DNA of 64,000 nt from positions 1 through 64,000 of the forward strand of contig JACPYL010000001.1 in assembly GCA_016196065.1 (NCBI GenBank), written 5' to 3'. The notes below the pieces were generated by a model that saw only the letters and a program-made list of their open reading frames with translations, was not told where the DNA came from and ran no database searches. This DNA comes from Acidobacteriota bacterium. GTDB taxonomy: Bacteria; Acidobacteriota; Terriglobia; Terriglobales; Acidobacteriaceae. The translations under genes were made by a program, and so were the position numbers. The stretch's first letter is position 1. The number at the start of each line of letters is the position of its first letter. Of the stretch, positions 41,441 through 49,605 are shown one piece after another.

Positions 41441-41794
41441 ATGAAGAGGAAAATAGTTTTGGCCGCTCTGCTGCTCTCAGCGCTTGCCATGGCCGGGACA
41501 AATCGCAATCCCACCGAGTATCCCGTAAATGTTCATGTCATCGCATCGCGCATGGTTGTTTACCACACCTACTTCCAACGGTTGAACGTTCTCATTGATG
41601 GGAAGAAGTACGAGTTGGAGTCCCTAACTCCTGCCTATGGGGTGTTGATGCTTGGCGATTACAAGGCGAGGGTGCGAGACGATGGGCACAGAGCCTACGG
41701 GCACAAGTCAGCATACGATTCTTGGCAGGTCTATGAAGTTCTGCTCCCCGACAACAAGACGAGGCAGTTCGTGGTGATGGAAATAGTGCCGTAA
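41441..41794 (+). CDS. Small secreted protein, unknown function
   Basis: Product of 117 residues. ATG 41441 is preferred because GAGGGA is placed before it and it starts a signal peptide (MKRKIVLAALLLSALAMA). The mature part (YPVNVHVIASRMVVYHTYFQRLNVLIDGKKYELESLTPAYGVLMLGDYKARVRDD) is beta-rich and of a type common in Acidobacteria. Not recognised further. Confidence 0.7.
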   Translation: MKRKIVLAALLLSALAMAGTNRNPTEYPVNVHVIASRMVVYHTYFQRLNVLIDGKKYELESLTPAYGVLMLGDYKARVRDDGHRAYGHKSAYDSWQVYEVLLPDNKTRQFVVMEIVP

Positions 41795-41876
41795 ACAATC
41801 GCCATAGATGGCGATCACGCTCAGAACCCGGTTGTTGGTGATATGGCGATTTATCACCAACTACAGACGGCCCGTT

Positions 41877-42476
41877 TCAACAGTGCCCAAGGCCGCATTT
41901 CAGATTCGTGGTCAGTTGCGTTCGAGCTATGCCTTCTCGCAATGACACGTCTATAACCAGATTGTCGGTAAGCGGGACATCTTTGGAGGGAACGGTCAGA
42001 AAGTAGTACCAGCGCAAGCCGGGGCTGGGGTGCCGCTCTTTGGCCGAAAGCAGCGTCGCTGGCCGTATCTCGTCTCCCCTTTTCCAAGAAAGGTCGAATG
42101 ATGCTTTCTCCATCAACCCAGCGGCGTAGTCGGGTGGAGTGATTTGGTCTGCCCTCTCTGTGCATTTCCATGCGAAAGCTTCTACATCTACTACTAGTTG
42201 GTCTGGGAAATTGCGATAGGTTACCTTTCGCTTTTTGAACTCTGCTCCCTGCGGCGTTTTCTCAACCTGCAACCCATCAAAGAAGTCGCCAGAGATAAAA
42301 AAAGCTTGAACGTGAATGCACGTGTTGTGGTATTGGATTACACCAAAACCAGCTCTCACACCCGTTCCGAACTCTGTTTGCTTCTCCCCGTGTCGAACTT
42401 TCGCCAGAGCCGCTGGATTACCTAGAAGAGCAACGACGCCACACGCGATGCCAAGCCACCAAAATCGCGGTAGCAT
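41877..42476 (-). CDS. Secreted protein of unknown function
   Basis: Product of 199 residues from ATG 42476, with GGAGG at a good distance. Signal peptide FWWLGIACGVVALLGNPAALA. The mature part (GTGVRAGFGVIQYHNTCIHVQAFFISGDFFDGLQVEKTPQGAEFKKRKVTYRNFPDQLVVDVEAFAWKC) is beta-rich with a C-terminal pair of Cys (KCGLGHC). No family was recognised. It opposes the three previous small genes. Confidence 0.65.
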   Translation of the reverse strand: MLPRFWWLGIACGVVALLGNPAALAKVRHGEKQTEFGTGVRAGFGVIQYHNTCIHVQAFFISGDFFDGLQVEKTPQGAEFKKRKVTYRNFPDQLVVDVEAFAWKCTERADQITPPDYAAGLMEKASFDLSWKRGDEIRPATLLSAKERHPSPGLRWYYFLTVPSKDVPLTDNLVIDVSLREGIARTQLTTNLKCGLGHC

Positions 42477-42641
42477 TGGGTGCCTCCATTCGATGTGCGG
42501 AGTGCGTTTCGGTTGCAATGCTCAATCCTAAGCAATTAACCCCAACTTATCCAATGAGTTTGCTGCCTTCCGCGATGTCAACTGTTGAAATCAGGCGTTT
42601 ACACCAACTACAAATGCTCGGCCCTTCCCGGCGCATGGCTT

Positions 42642-43808
42642 CTACACCATTCCCTTCCGCAATTCGTCCAGCGGATACCTGGTGCCACGCCACACGATGC
42701 CGTCATTCCACAATGTATGGAACATGGAAAGCATCAAGATGTACATGAACAAAGCCGTGGAAACCGGATGCAGAAAAAAGTAGTAAGGCCGGACGGCAGA
42801 ACGGGTGGACATCCCGAAGTAGATCGCGAGAATGCACAGCAGGGCGAGGCCGTAGGGGAGACGCATCCATCCATGGGCGAGCCAGACGCCTAGAAACGGT
42901 CCGAGGTTCAGAAATCCGACGCCGATCACGGAGCCGATGGTTCTCCACCATTGAAATGAGAGCAGGGCAAAAAAATTCTTGGTGAGATTGTTGACGATGC
43001 CAAAAGCACCTTCAGCCCAGCGCAGCGAGATCAGATCTTCGCCAAACACAACTCTCGGCCGGAAACCGGCTTTCTTGATCACCTTGCCGAGTTTCATGTC
43101 GTCGAGGACTTCCATGCGCAGGGCCTTGTAGGTGCCGATCGCGTCATAGGTCGAACGCCGCACCAGATTGAAGGCGCCAACTCCCATGTGGTCGTCGGCT
43201 TTCGGGTCGGCAACTTTCCAGAGACGATGTCCGAAGACGAAGAGCGTTTGAAAAAAGGCCATCATCATTTTTTCGCCGGGAAGCTTCATGATCATGCGCG
43301 GTAAGAGGACGAGGTGATCGGCCTGCTCTGATTCGGCGTAGGTAAGGGCGCGGCGCAAGGTGTCGGGTTTGAAGAATACGTCCGCGTCGGTAAACAAGAG
43401 CCAGTCCCCGGAGGCCTGTTCCGTGGCAGTCCACATGGCGTGAGTCTTGCCCATCCATGCGGGCGGCAATTCCGTGACGTGAATGACTTTCAGTTTGCCG
43501 CGGGCTTCAGGGCGAGCGGCGACTTCGTCCATGCGCTGACCGGTGGCGTCGGTAGAGCGGTCATTGACGGCGATCACTTTGAAATTCGCGTAGTCGAGTG
43601 CGAGTAACTCGGTGAGGGTCTCGGCGATATGGGCTGCTTCGTTGCGTGCCGGGACGATGATGCTGACGCGAGGATTGCTTGCAGGCTTGCGATCCCATTC
43701 GGAGCGGGCAATGTCGGCGACGCTGGGCATGCCAATCGCGGCATCCACGATGCGGGAGAGCCAGGCCAGAGCCAGGACAATTCCAGTAATCCAAAGAGTG
43801 ATCGACAT
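42642..43808 (-). CDS. Family 2 glycosyltransferase (HpnB/CrtQ-like)
   Basis: Product of 388 residues. An N-terminal membrane segment precedes VSIIVPARNEAAHIAETLTELLALDYANFKVIAVNDRSTDAT, the GT-A core (DLLFTDADVFFKPDTLRRAL contains the DxD), EVLDDMKLGKVIKKAG, and C-terminal hydrophobic segments. Length and layout resemble hopene-associated HpnB and carotenoid transferases, but I cannot separate these. The hopanoid cluster starts 6 kb to the right. The downstream boundary (42519-42641) is non-coding. The gene is next to an MFS transporter gene. Confidence 0.78.
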   Translation of the reverse strand: MSITLWITGIVLALAWLSRIVDAAIGMPSVADIARSEWDRKPASNPRVSIIVPARNEAAHIAETLTELLALDYANFKVIAVNDRSTDATGQRMDEVAARPEARGKLKVIHVTELPPAWMGKTHAMWTATEQASGDWLLFTDADVFFKPDTLRRALTYAESEQADHLVLLPRMIMKLPGEKMMMAFFQTLFVFGHRLWKVADPKADDHMGVGAFNLVRRSTYDAIGTYKALRMEVLDDMKLGKVIKKAGFRPRVVFGEDLISLRWAEGAFGIVNNLTKNFFALLSFQWWRTIGSVIGVGFLNLGPFLGVWLAHGWMRLPYGLALLCILAIYFGMSTRSAVRPYYFFLHPVSTALFMYILMLSMFHTLWNDGIVWRGTRYPLDELRKGMV

Positions 43809-43813
43809 CCGTG

Positions 43814-45070
43814 TTAGCTGGTACCTGCCTCACCGGGAGCGGCGCCGACGCGAACGGCGGGCGCGTGCTTCATCCCCAGGAACAGTATGGCAGAGGACAC
43901 ACCCATCGCGATGACCGGAAGGACGAATGCGATTTGCAGAGAACGGTGGTCGGCCACCCATCCCATCATGGTGGGCGAGGGGACGTCTCCGAGGATGTGG
44001 ATGATGAAGATGTTGGCGGCGATGGCGGTGGCGCGGATGTGCGCGCCAACAGAATTGATAACTGCTGCATTGAGGGGAGAAGTATTCAGTAGAAGAAAAA
44101 ATGCAGCGACACCGATCGCGGGCACCATCAGGCGTCCAGAGGTAAACAGCGCCACGATCATGAAGGGAATGCCCAGCGCCATACTGACGGCCGAGATCAA
44201 GTAGTACGAACTCTTCGTGCGGCGCAAAAGGTAGTCGCCCAGCCATCCGCCGGCGAGTGAGGCGAGAATTCCATCGACCACGATGATGATGCCAAACATC
44301 AGGTTGGCCTTTTCCAGCGAGTAATGGCGTTCGCTGACAAGGAATTGCGGCATCCAGACTTGAATGCCTCCCAGCGAGAACGTCATGAACGCCATGCCCA
44401 ATGTAGCGGCGAGAAAAGCCTTGTTGCGGATCAGCCCGAAGATGGTGCCTCGCTCCGGCGTTTCTTTCAGAGTATCGAATTGTCCGCGCTCGGGTTCCTT
44501 GAGAAACAAGACTGCGAGCGCCAGCAGGAAGCCGGGAATAGCAGCGATGTAAAACGGAAACCGCCATCCGTAGATTGGAGCGAGATAACCCCCGACCACG
44601 TATCCCGCCGCCGACCCGACCGGAATCGCCAGGTAAAACACGCCGAGGATGCGTCCGCGCTTATCTTCCGAGAACAGGTCGGCAACAAAGGTCGGCGCGA
44701 TGGTGACGAACGTGGCCTCGCCGACTCCCACCAATGTGTGGCGAACAAGCAATTCGCCGTAGGTGTGAGTCACTGCCGTGAGCAGGGTCAGGCCGCTCCA
44801 GAAAACTGCTCCGAATACGATGATCAGTTTGCGCGAATATCTGTCCGCAAGGGGACCCACAAACGGCGCTGCGATCATGTAGAACCCGAGGAAGGCGCTG
44901 GTCAGGTATCCGATCTGCGTCTTGCTCAGATGGAATTCGTCCTGCACCAGTGGCTGAACAGCGTAAAGCACGTTGCGATCCGCATAGTTCAGCAGATTCA
45001 GCGCGGTCAGGACAATGAGGGCGGTCCGGGGATGGAGGTTCTTCGCGGGCACAGAGGGGGAATATAGCAC
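43814..45070 (-). CDS. MFS transporter (spinster/ACS-like)
   Basis: Product of 418 residues, starting at GTG 45070 or GTG 45052, with 12 hydrophobic segments. MFS motifs are visible: IGYLTSAFLGFYMIAAPFVGPLADRYSRKLIIVFGAVFWSG (motif A region) and VGVGEATFVTIAPTFVADLFSEDKRGRILGVFYLAIPVGSAAGYVVGGYL. The nearest recognisable relatives are spinster-like or glucarate/hexuronate carriers, but the substrate is unknown. Upstream of, and probably in one unit with, the glycosyltransferase gene; 5 nt separate them. Confidence 0.88.
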   Translation of the reverse strand: MLYSPSVPAKNLHPRTALIVLTALNLLNYADRNVLYAVQPLVQDEFHLSKTQIGYLTSAFLGFYMIAAPFVGPLADRYSRKLIIVFGAVFWSGLTLLTAVTHTYGELLVRHTLVGVGEATFVTIAPTFVADLFSEDKRGRILGVFYLAIPVGSAAGYVVGGYLAPIYGWRFPFYIAAIPGFLLALAVLFLKEPERGQFDTLKETPERGTIFGLIRNKAFLAATLGMAFMTFSLGGIQVWMPQFLVSERHYSLEKANLMFGIIIVVDGILASLAGGWLGDYLLRRTKSSYYLISAVSMALGIPFMIVALFTSGRLMVPAIGVAAFFLLLNTSPLNAAVINSVGAHIRATAIAANIFIIHILGDVPSPTMMGWVADHRSLQIAFVLPVIAMGVSSAILFLGMKHAPAVRVGAAPGEAGTS

Positions 45071-45081
45071 GGCAGGGCAAT

Positions 45082-45209
45082 TGCAGAGGTCAGAGGTTAG
45101 ATTGTAGAGGTGACAACTCGCGAGGCCGGAGACTTCGTTTAGAACATGCCTTCACTTTTACAATCGAAGTTCTGACTTCTGCAATCTGACCTTTCACCTC
45201 TGACCTTTC
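45082..45209. repeat. Paired AGAGGTCAGAGG-type repeats overlapping the queF stop
   Basis: gcagaggtcagaggttagat near 45082 and its inverse tctgcaatctgacctttcac near 45177, with cctctgacctttc after it. The second copy contains the queF stop codon (45194-45196) and its last codons (KKGQR). Confidence 0.7.
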
Positions 45210-45598
45210 TTGCGCGGCCACCTTGCCACCACGACTGTTGAAATCCCGCCGCGCGGACGAAAGTCTCCGGTCACTTCTGCCCAGACTGGTTTGGCCCACT
45301 TCACGACGTCGTTCAGGATCTGGTTGACGACGTTCTCCTGGAAAATTCCGAGATTTCGGTAGGACTGCAGATATTCCTTGAGCGACTTCAGTTCCAGGCA
45401 AACGCGGTTGGGCACGTAGCGGATTTCAATTTTCCCGAAGTCGGGCAGACTGGTTTTTGGACATACGGAGGTGAACTCGGGGTCGTCGATGACGATTTCG
45501 TATCCGGGAAACTGGTTGGGCCAGGTTTCGATTTCGGGGAACGCATGATCCAGCCCGGCGCTGGCATGCTCTGGGGTATAGCGGTTACGTTTCGGCAT
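45194..45598 (-). CDS. queF: PreQ1 synthase (7-cyano-7-deazaguanine reductase)
   Basis: Product of 134 residues, the short unimodular QueF. Active-site Cys in FTSVCPKTSLPDFG, the QueF motif ELKSLKEYLQSYRNLGIFQENVVNQIL, and PRGGISTVVVARWP are all visible. The enzyme reduces preQ0 to preQ1 with NADPH in queuosine synthesis. ATG 45598. It is divergent from the HlyD gene; the 183-bp gap shows no preQ1 riboswitch that I can recognise. The final residues are encoded by a dispersed repeat. Confidence 0.95.
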   Translation of the reverse strand: MPKRNRYTPEHASAGLDHAFPEIETWPNQFPGYEIVIDDPEFTSVCPKTSLPDFGKIEIRYVPNRVCLELKSLKEYLQSYRNLGIFQENVVNQILNDVVKWAKPVWAEVTGDFRPRGGISTVVVARWPRKKGQR

Positions 45599-45781
45599 GC
45601 GGATATTGTACCGAGTCCGCGAGGCGATTCGTGGAGTGCATCACTTGGAATGCCCAACTTGGGGTGCAATTTTGGAGTGCGGATTGCGGACTGGCTGCAT
45701 CTAAACAAGTAATTCCCAGGCGTGCTTTTAACGGTTTTTGGTCCTCGTGAGTGATACATTGGGACTTACAATTTTCTCTGT

Positions 45782-47026
45782 ATGCCATTGAATGGAAACA
45801 GTTCCGCACGCCCGCCGCGCCGATGGTGGGTGACCGGCCTAGCGATTCTGGCAGCAGTCGTCCTGCTGGCTGCCTTTGTGACTCACAAGGATGACTCGAT
45901 TCCCGTCCGCACGGCCCATGTGGAGCGTGGACAGATTCGCAGTTTGATTTCGACCAACGGAAAGATCGAGCCGGTTCTGAATTTCGAGGCGCACTCTCCG
46001 CTGACCACCACCGTGAAACGCGTCCTGGTTAAAGAAGGCGACTCGGTGAAGAAGGGGCAGTTGCTGGTCACGCTCGATGACGCGGATGCACGCACGCAGG
46101 CGGCGCGAGCGCAGACACAGCTCAAAGCTGCGCTGGCAGAAATCAACAGCACGCAACGCGGTGGCAACCAGGAAGAAGTTCTCAATCTCAATGCGCAGTT
46201 GGCAAAAGCGCGGGCGGACCGCGATGCTGCGCAGCGCAACCTGGACGCTTTGCAGAGACTGCAGCAGCAAGGATCGGCGTCGGCCGGAGAAGTACGCGCC
46301 GCTCAAAATGGTCTGGCGCAGGCGGATGCACAGGTGAATCTGCTGCAACAAAAGCAGACGGGCCGCTATTCTTCGCCGGAAATCGCCCGGGTGGAAGCGC
46401 AACGCAGTGAGGCGCTGGCGGCATACGAAGCTGCGCAGGATATTTTGGCGAAGTCGAATGTGCGCGCTCCGTTCGATGGGGCCGTGTACTCGTTGCCGGT
46501 CCGGCAAGGCGTATTCGTCAACAGCGGCGATCTGCTTCTGCAATTGTCCGATCTCAGCAAGGTACAGGTTCGCGCATTTGTGGACGAGCCTGACGTGGGG
46601 AAACTGGCTCCGGGCAATCCGATTGAAATCACATGGGACGCCATCCCGGGACGAATCTGGCAAGCCACGGTCAATTCGGTACCGTCCACGGTAAAGCTGC
46701 GCGGATCCCGCAACGTGGGGGAGACGATCAGCATCGTAGATAACAAGGACATGAAACTGCTGCCCAACATCAACGTCGGGGTCACGATTGTGAACGCGCA
46801 ACGTGAGAACGTGCTGGTGGTGCCGCGTGAAGCGGTCCGCATGGATGACAGCAAGCCGTACGTCCTGCAGGTGGTCGGGCGGCAACTGAAGCGGCAGGAT
46901 GTGGAAACGTCGATCTCCAATCTCACGCAAGTCGAAATTGTCCGCGGGATCGCGCTGAACGATGTGGTCGCGATCAGTTCGTCGAACGGCAAGACGATCG
47001 GCGACGGGACACAGGTCAAGTACTGA
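45782..47026 (+). CDS. HlyD/MacA-type periplasmic adaptor protein
   Basis: Product of 414 residues with an N-terminal membrane anchor (WWVTGLAILAAVVLLAAFVTHK), a lipoyl-like hairpin (LISTNGKIEPVLNFEAHSPLTTTVKRVLVKEGDSVKKGQLLVTLDDADARTQAARAQTQLKAAL), a coiled coil (LNAQLAKARADRDAAQRNLDALQRLQQQG), and a beta-barrel part (VRAPFDGAVYSLPVRQGVFVNSGDLLLQLSDLSKVQVRAFVDEPDVGKLAPGNPIEITWDA). It links an inner-membrane transporter with TolC. Followed immediately by the TPR and TolC-like genes; no ABC or RND pump gene is near. Confidence 0.92.
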   Translation: MPLNGNSSARPPRRWWVTGLAILAAVVLLAAFVTHKDDSIPVRTAHVERGQIRSLISTNGKIEPVLNFEAHSPLTTTVKRVLVKEGDSVKKGQLLVTLDDADARTQAARAQTQLKAALAEINSTQRGGNQEEVLNLNAQLAKARADRDAAQRNLDALQRLQQQGSASAGEVRAAQNGLAQADAQVNLLQQKQTGRYSSPEIARVEAQRSEALAAYEAAQDILAKSNVRAPFDGAVYSLPVRQGVFVNSGDLLLQLSDLSKVQVRAFVDEPDVGKLAPGNPIEITWDAIPGRIWQATVNSVPSTVKLRGSRNVGETISIVDNKDMKLLPNINVGVTIVNAQRENVLVVPREAVRMDDSKPYVLQVVGRQLKRQDVETSISNLTQVEIVRGIALNDVVAISSSNGKTIGDGTQVKY

Positions 47027-47986
47027 ATGATCAAGCGGACTTTCCTGGCAGTGCTCCTTTCATTTTCTCTTTCCCTGCCCTTGGCGGCCACGGATGCACC
47101 CAACTCCCTTCTGACGGCGGGACGGGTTGACGAAGCCATTGATTCGTTAAATACGCGGATCGCTTCTAACCCGCGTGACGCGGAAGCCATCAATCAACTC
47201 TGCCGCGCGTACTTCCAGTACGGAGATTGGGATCGCGCTGAATCCCGCTGTAAGAAAGCGGTCGAAATGCAGCCTGATAATTCCAGTTTCCATCGCTGGC
47301 TGGGACGCGTGTATGGAGAGAAAGCTTCTCGAGCCACGTTGCCGATCGGCCTGGCGTTGAAGACGCGCGACGAATTTCAGCGGGCGGCGCAACTCGACCC
47401 GGGCGACGCAAATGCGGGAGTCGATGTTGCGGAGTATTACCTGGAAGCTCCCGGCATGATGGGTGGCGGCAAAGACAAAGCGCGTGAACAGGCCAAGATC
47501 ATCGGGAAAGTAAGTCCGGCACAAGAGCACTGGGTTTATGCGCGACTGGCGGAAAAGGAAAAAGACTTCGCCGCTGCTGAAAGTGAATATCGCAAGATGG
47601 TGGAAGTAGGCGGGGGCGGGGGCGGCGCCGAGGCCTGGTTGAATTTGGCGTTTTTTTATCGTAATCAGAAACGCTATCCGGACATGGAGCAGGCATTCGT
47701 CAAGATGAACCAGGCTCCGATGCCGGCCCGGGAAGTGTTGTTTGAAGCAGCCAATTCTCTGTTCCGCACGGGCCGCGCATTTACGTTCGCGATTGAATTG
47801 CTGAAGCGGTATTTTGCGGATGGTCCGGTCGAAGAGGCGCCCGCGTTCAAGGCCCACTATCTGCTCGGGCAGTTATTGGAGAAGCAGGGCGACAAGGCGG
47901 GAGCGGCGAGTGAATATCGTGCTGCTCTGGCGATGGCGCGCAACTACGAACCGGCGCGAGAGTCGCTGAAACGAGTCGCTCCGTGA
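47027..47986 (+). CDS. Periplasmic TPR protein
   Basis: Product of 319 residues with a signal peptide (RTFLAVLLSFSLSLPLAA) and about six TPR-type repeats (DEAIDSLNTRIASNPRDAEAINQLCRAYFQYGDWDRAESRCKKAVEMQPDN, then several others, and the C-terminal KAHYLLGQLLEKQGDKAGAASEYRAALAMARNYEPARESL). Its ATG directly follows the HlyD stop (TGAATG). It may help assemble the envelope complex. Function unknown. Confidence 0.85.
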   Translation: MIKRTFLAVLLSFSLSLPLAATDAPNSLLTAGRVDEAIDSLNTRIASNPRDAEAINQLCRAYFQYGDWDRAESRCKKAVEMQPDNSSFHRWLGRVYGEKASRATLPIGLALKTRDEFQRAAQLDPGDANAGVDVAEYYLEAPGMMGGGKDKAREQAKIIGKVSPAQEHWVYARLAEKEKDFAAAESEYRKMVEVGGGGGGAEAWLNLAFFYRNQKRYPDMEQAFVKMNQAPMPAREVLFEAANSLFRTGRAFTFAIELLKRYFADGPVEEAPAFKAHYLLGQLLEKQGDKAGAASEYRAALAMARNYEPARESLKRVAP

Positions 47987-48080
47987 TGGAACCGCGACTT
48001 CTCAGTGCGAACCGCAATTCCCAATCCCCTGCCCGACTTTGCTGCGGAGCACTACAATTTGGGGGTTGGGTGGTGCCGAG

Positions 48081-49394
48081 ATGAGACTTCGACTCAACCA
48101 GTTCGTCCTGCCGCTGATGCTGCCGGTAGTCCTATCGGCGATGAGTGCCGTGGGGCACGCTGAGACAATCCCTCTGGAGCGCGCGATTCAACTTGCGTTG
48201 GCTCACAGCACGACTTCGGCAGTAGCGAAGGCCGATGTTCAGCGGGCCTTCGCCGCATTCCGCGAAGTTCGCAACTCCTATGTCCCGCAGGCAACGCTCG
48301 GTTCGGGGCTGGGATACTCGTATGGATTTCCGTTGACGCTGGAAGGCTCCGCGCCTGCCCTCATCAATGTGGTGGCGCAAAGTACGGTATTCAATCCCTC
48401 GCAATGGCAATTCCAGAAAGCCGCGAAAACGGAATGGATGGCTTCCCAGCTTCTGGACAAAGACCAACGCAACGCCGTGATTCAGGACGTCACGCTCAGT
48501 TACGCGGAGCTGGCGAAGTGGGAATCGCGGATCGCACGATTGCACGACGATCAGGCGGAAGCAGCGAAATTGGAGAAAGCGGTAAGCCAGCGTTTGCAGG
48601 AAGGCGTCGACAGCGCGGTCGATCTAAACCGGGCGAAACTGATGGCGGCGCGGGCCCGCCTGCGCATTGCGGAAGCACGCGGGTCAGCAGATGTACTGCG
48701 ACAACATTTGTCGGGACTGACAGGTTTGCCGGCGGCTTCGATCGAGGTCGCGCAGGATACGATTCCGGCGCTGCCTGCGATCAGTTCTGAAGACGATCTT
48801 GCTGCGAAGGCGGTCGCATCCAGTCCGTCCATTCAGTCTGCCGATCAACATGCGATCGCGGAGGCGTTCCGGGCATCTGGCGAGCACCGCGCGCTGTTGC
48901 CTTCGGTTGATTTCGCGGCGCAGTATGCGCGCCTGTCGCGTTACAACAACTATGACGATTACTACAAGAAGTTCCAGCCAGACAACGTAACCTTCGGCCT
49001 CTCGCTACGATTCCCGTTGTTCAACGCATCACAGCGGGCACGCGCACAAGGGGCCGATGCCGAGGCTTTGAAAGCTAAGAAGCAGGCGGAGGCGACGCGC
49101 AACCAGGTTTCCGAAGAGACTTTGAAGCTGCAGCGGACAGTCGAGCAACTTGCGGCTGCGCGAGAAGTGGCGGAACTGGAGTACCAACTGGCGCAATCCG
49201 GGCTGGATGCTGCGCAGACGCGACTCGACGCGGGCACTGGCGCGCTTCGGGATGTCGTGGACGCTCGCGGACAGGCGAGCGAGCGGTATCTGCTTTTCCA
49301 GGACTCCGATTTTGAATATCAGCGGGCGCGCGTGAGCCTGCTCCGTGTGACCGGAGAGCTCGAAAAATGGGCGCTCCAGAATCCGTCGAAGTGA
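48081..49394 (+). CDS. TolC-family outer-membrane channel protein
   Basis: Product of 437 residues with a signal peptide (VLPLMLPVVLSAMSAVGHA) followed by the TolC pattern IPLERAIQLALAHSTTSAVAKADVQRAFAAFREVRNSYVPQATLGSGLGYSYGFP and its second repeat (LAAKAVASSPSIQSADQHAIAEAFRASGEHRALLPSVDFAAQYARLSRYNNY). Long coiled-coil helices surround the repeats. ATG 48081 is preferred over the upstream TTG. It would form the outer part of the pump with the HlyD protein. Confidence 0.93.
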   Translation: MRLRLNQFVLPLMLPVVLSAMSAVGHAETIPLERAIQLALAHSTTSAVAKADVQRAFAAFREVRNSYVPQATLGSGLGYSYGFPLTLEGSAPALINVVAQSTVFNPSQWQFQKAAKTEWMASQLLDKDQRNAVIQDVTLSYAELAKWESRIARLHDDQAEAAKLEKAVSQRLQEGVDSAVDLNRAKLMAARARLRIAEARGSADVLRQHLSGLTGLPAASIEVAQDTIPALPAISSEDDLAAKAVASSPSIQSADQHAIAEAFRASGEHRALLPSVDFAAQYARLSRYNNYDDYYKKFQPDNVTFGLSLRFPLFNASQRARAQGADAEALKAKKQAEATRNQVSEETLKLQRTVEQLAAAREVAELEYQLAQSGLDAAQTRLDAGTGALRDVVDARGQASERYLLFQDSDFEYQRARVSLLRVTGELEKWALQNPSK

Positions 49395-49605
49395 GTACTC
49401 CCAGCCGACCCTGATTCTCGCGGCTTAATGCGGCGCGAGGGACGTTTAACGAGTGCCAATTGGAGATTGCAAGCCGCTAAGGCATGATTATGGAAAGGGT
49501 TGCCGGGACTTCTCGTTCCCAGCCACCGGCCCGACGCGTACCTGATTGGTAGCCATAGGCGGGCGGAATCCACCTTTTGGAATGTTAGAATCAAGATTAG
49601 CCCAT

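Noticed and set aside
45599-45781. PreQ1 riboswitch upstream of queF.
   Set aside because: No recognisable pseudoknot pattern with the A-rich tail was seen in the gap.
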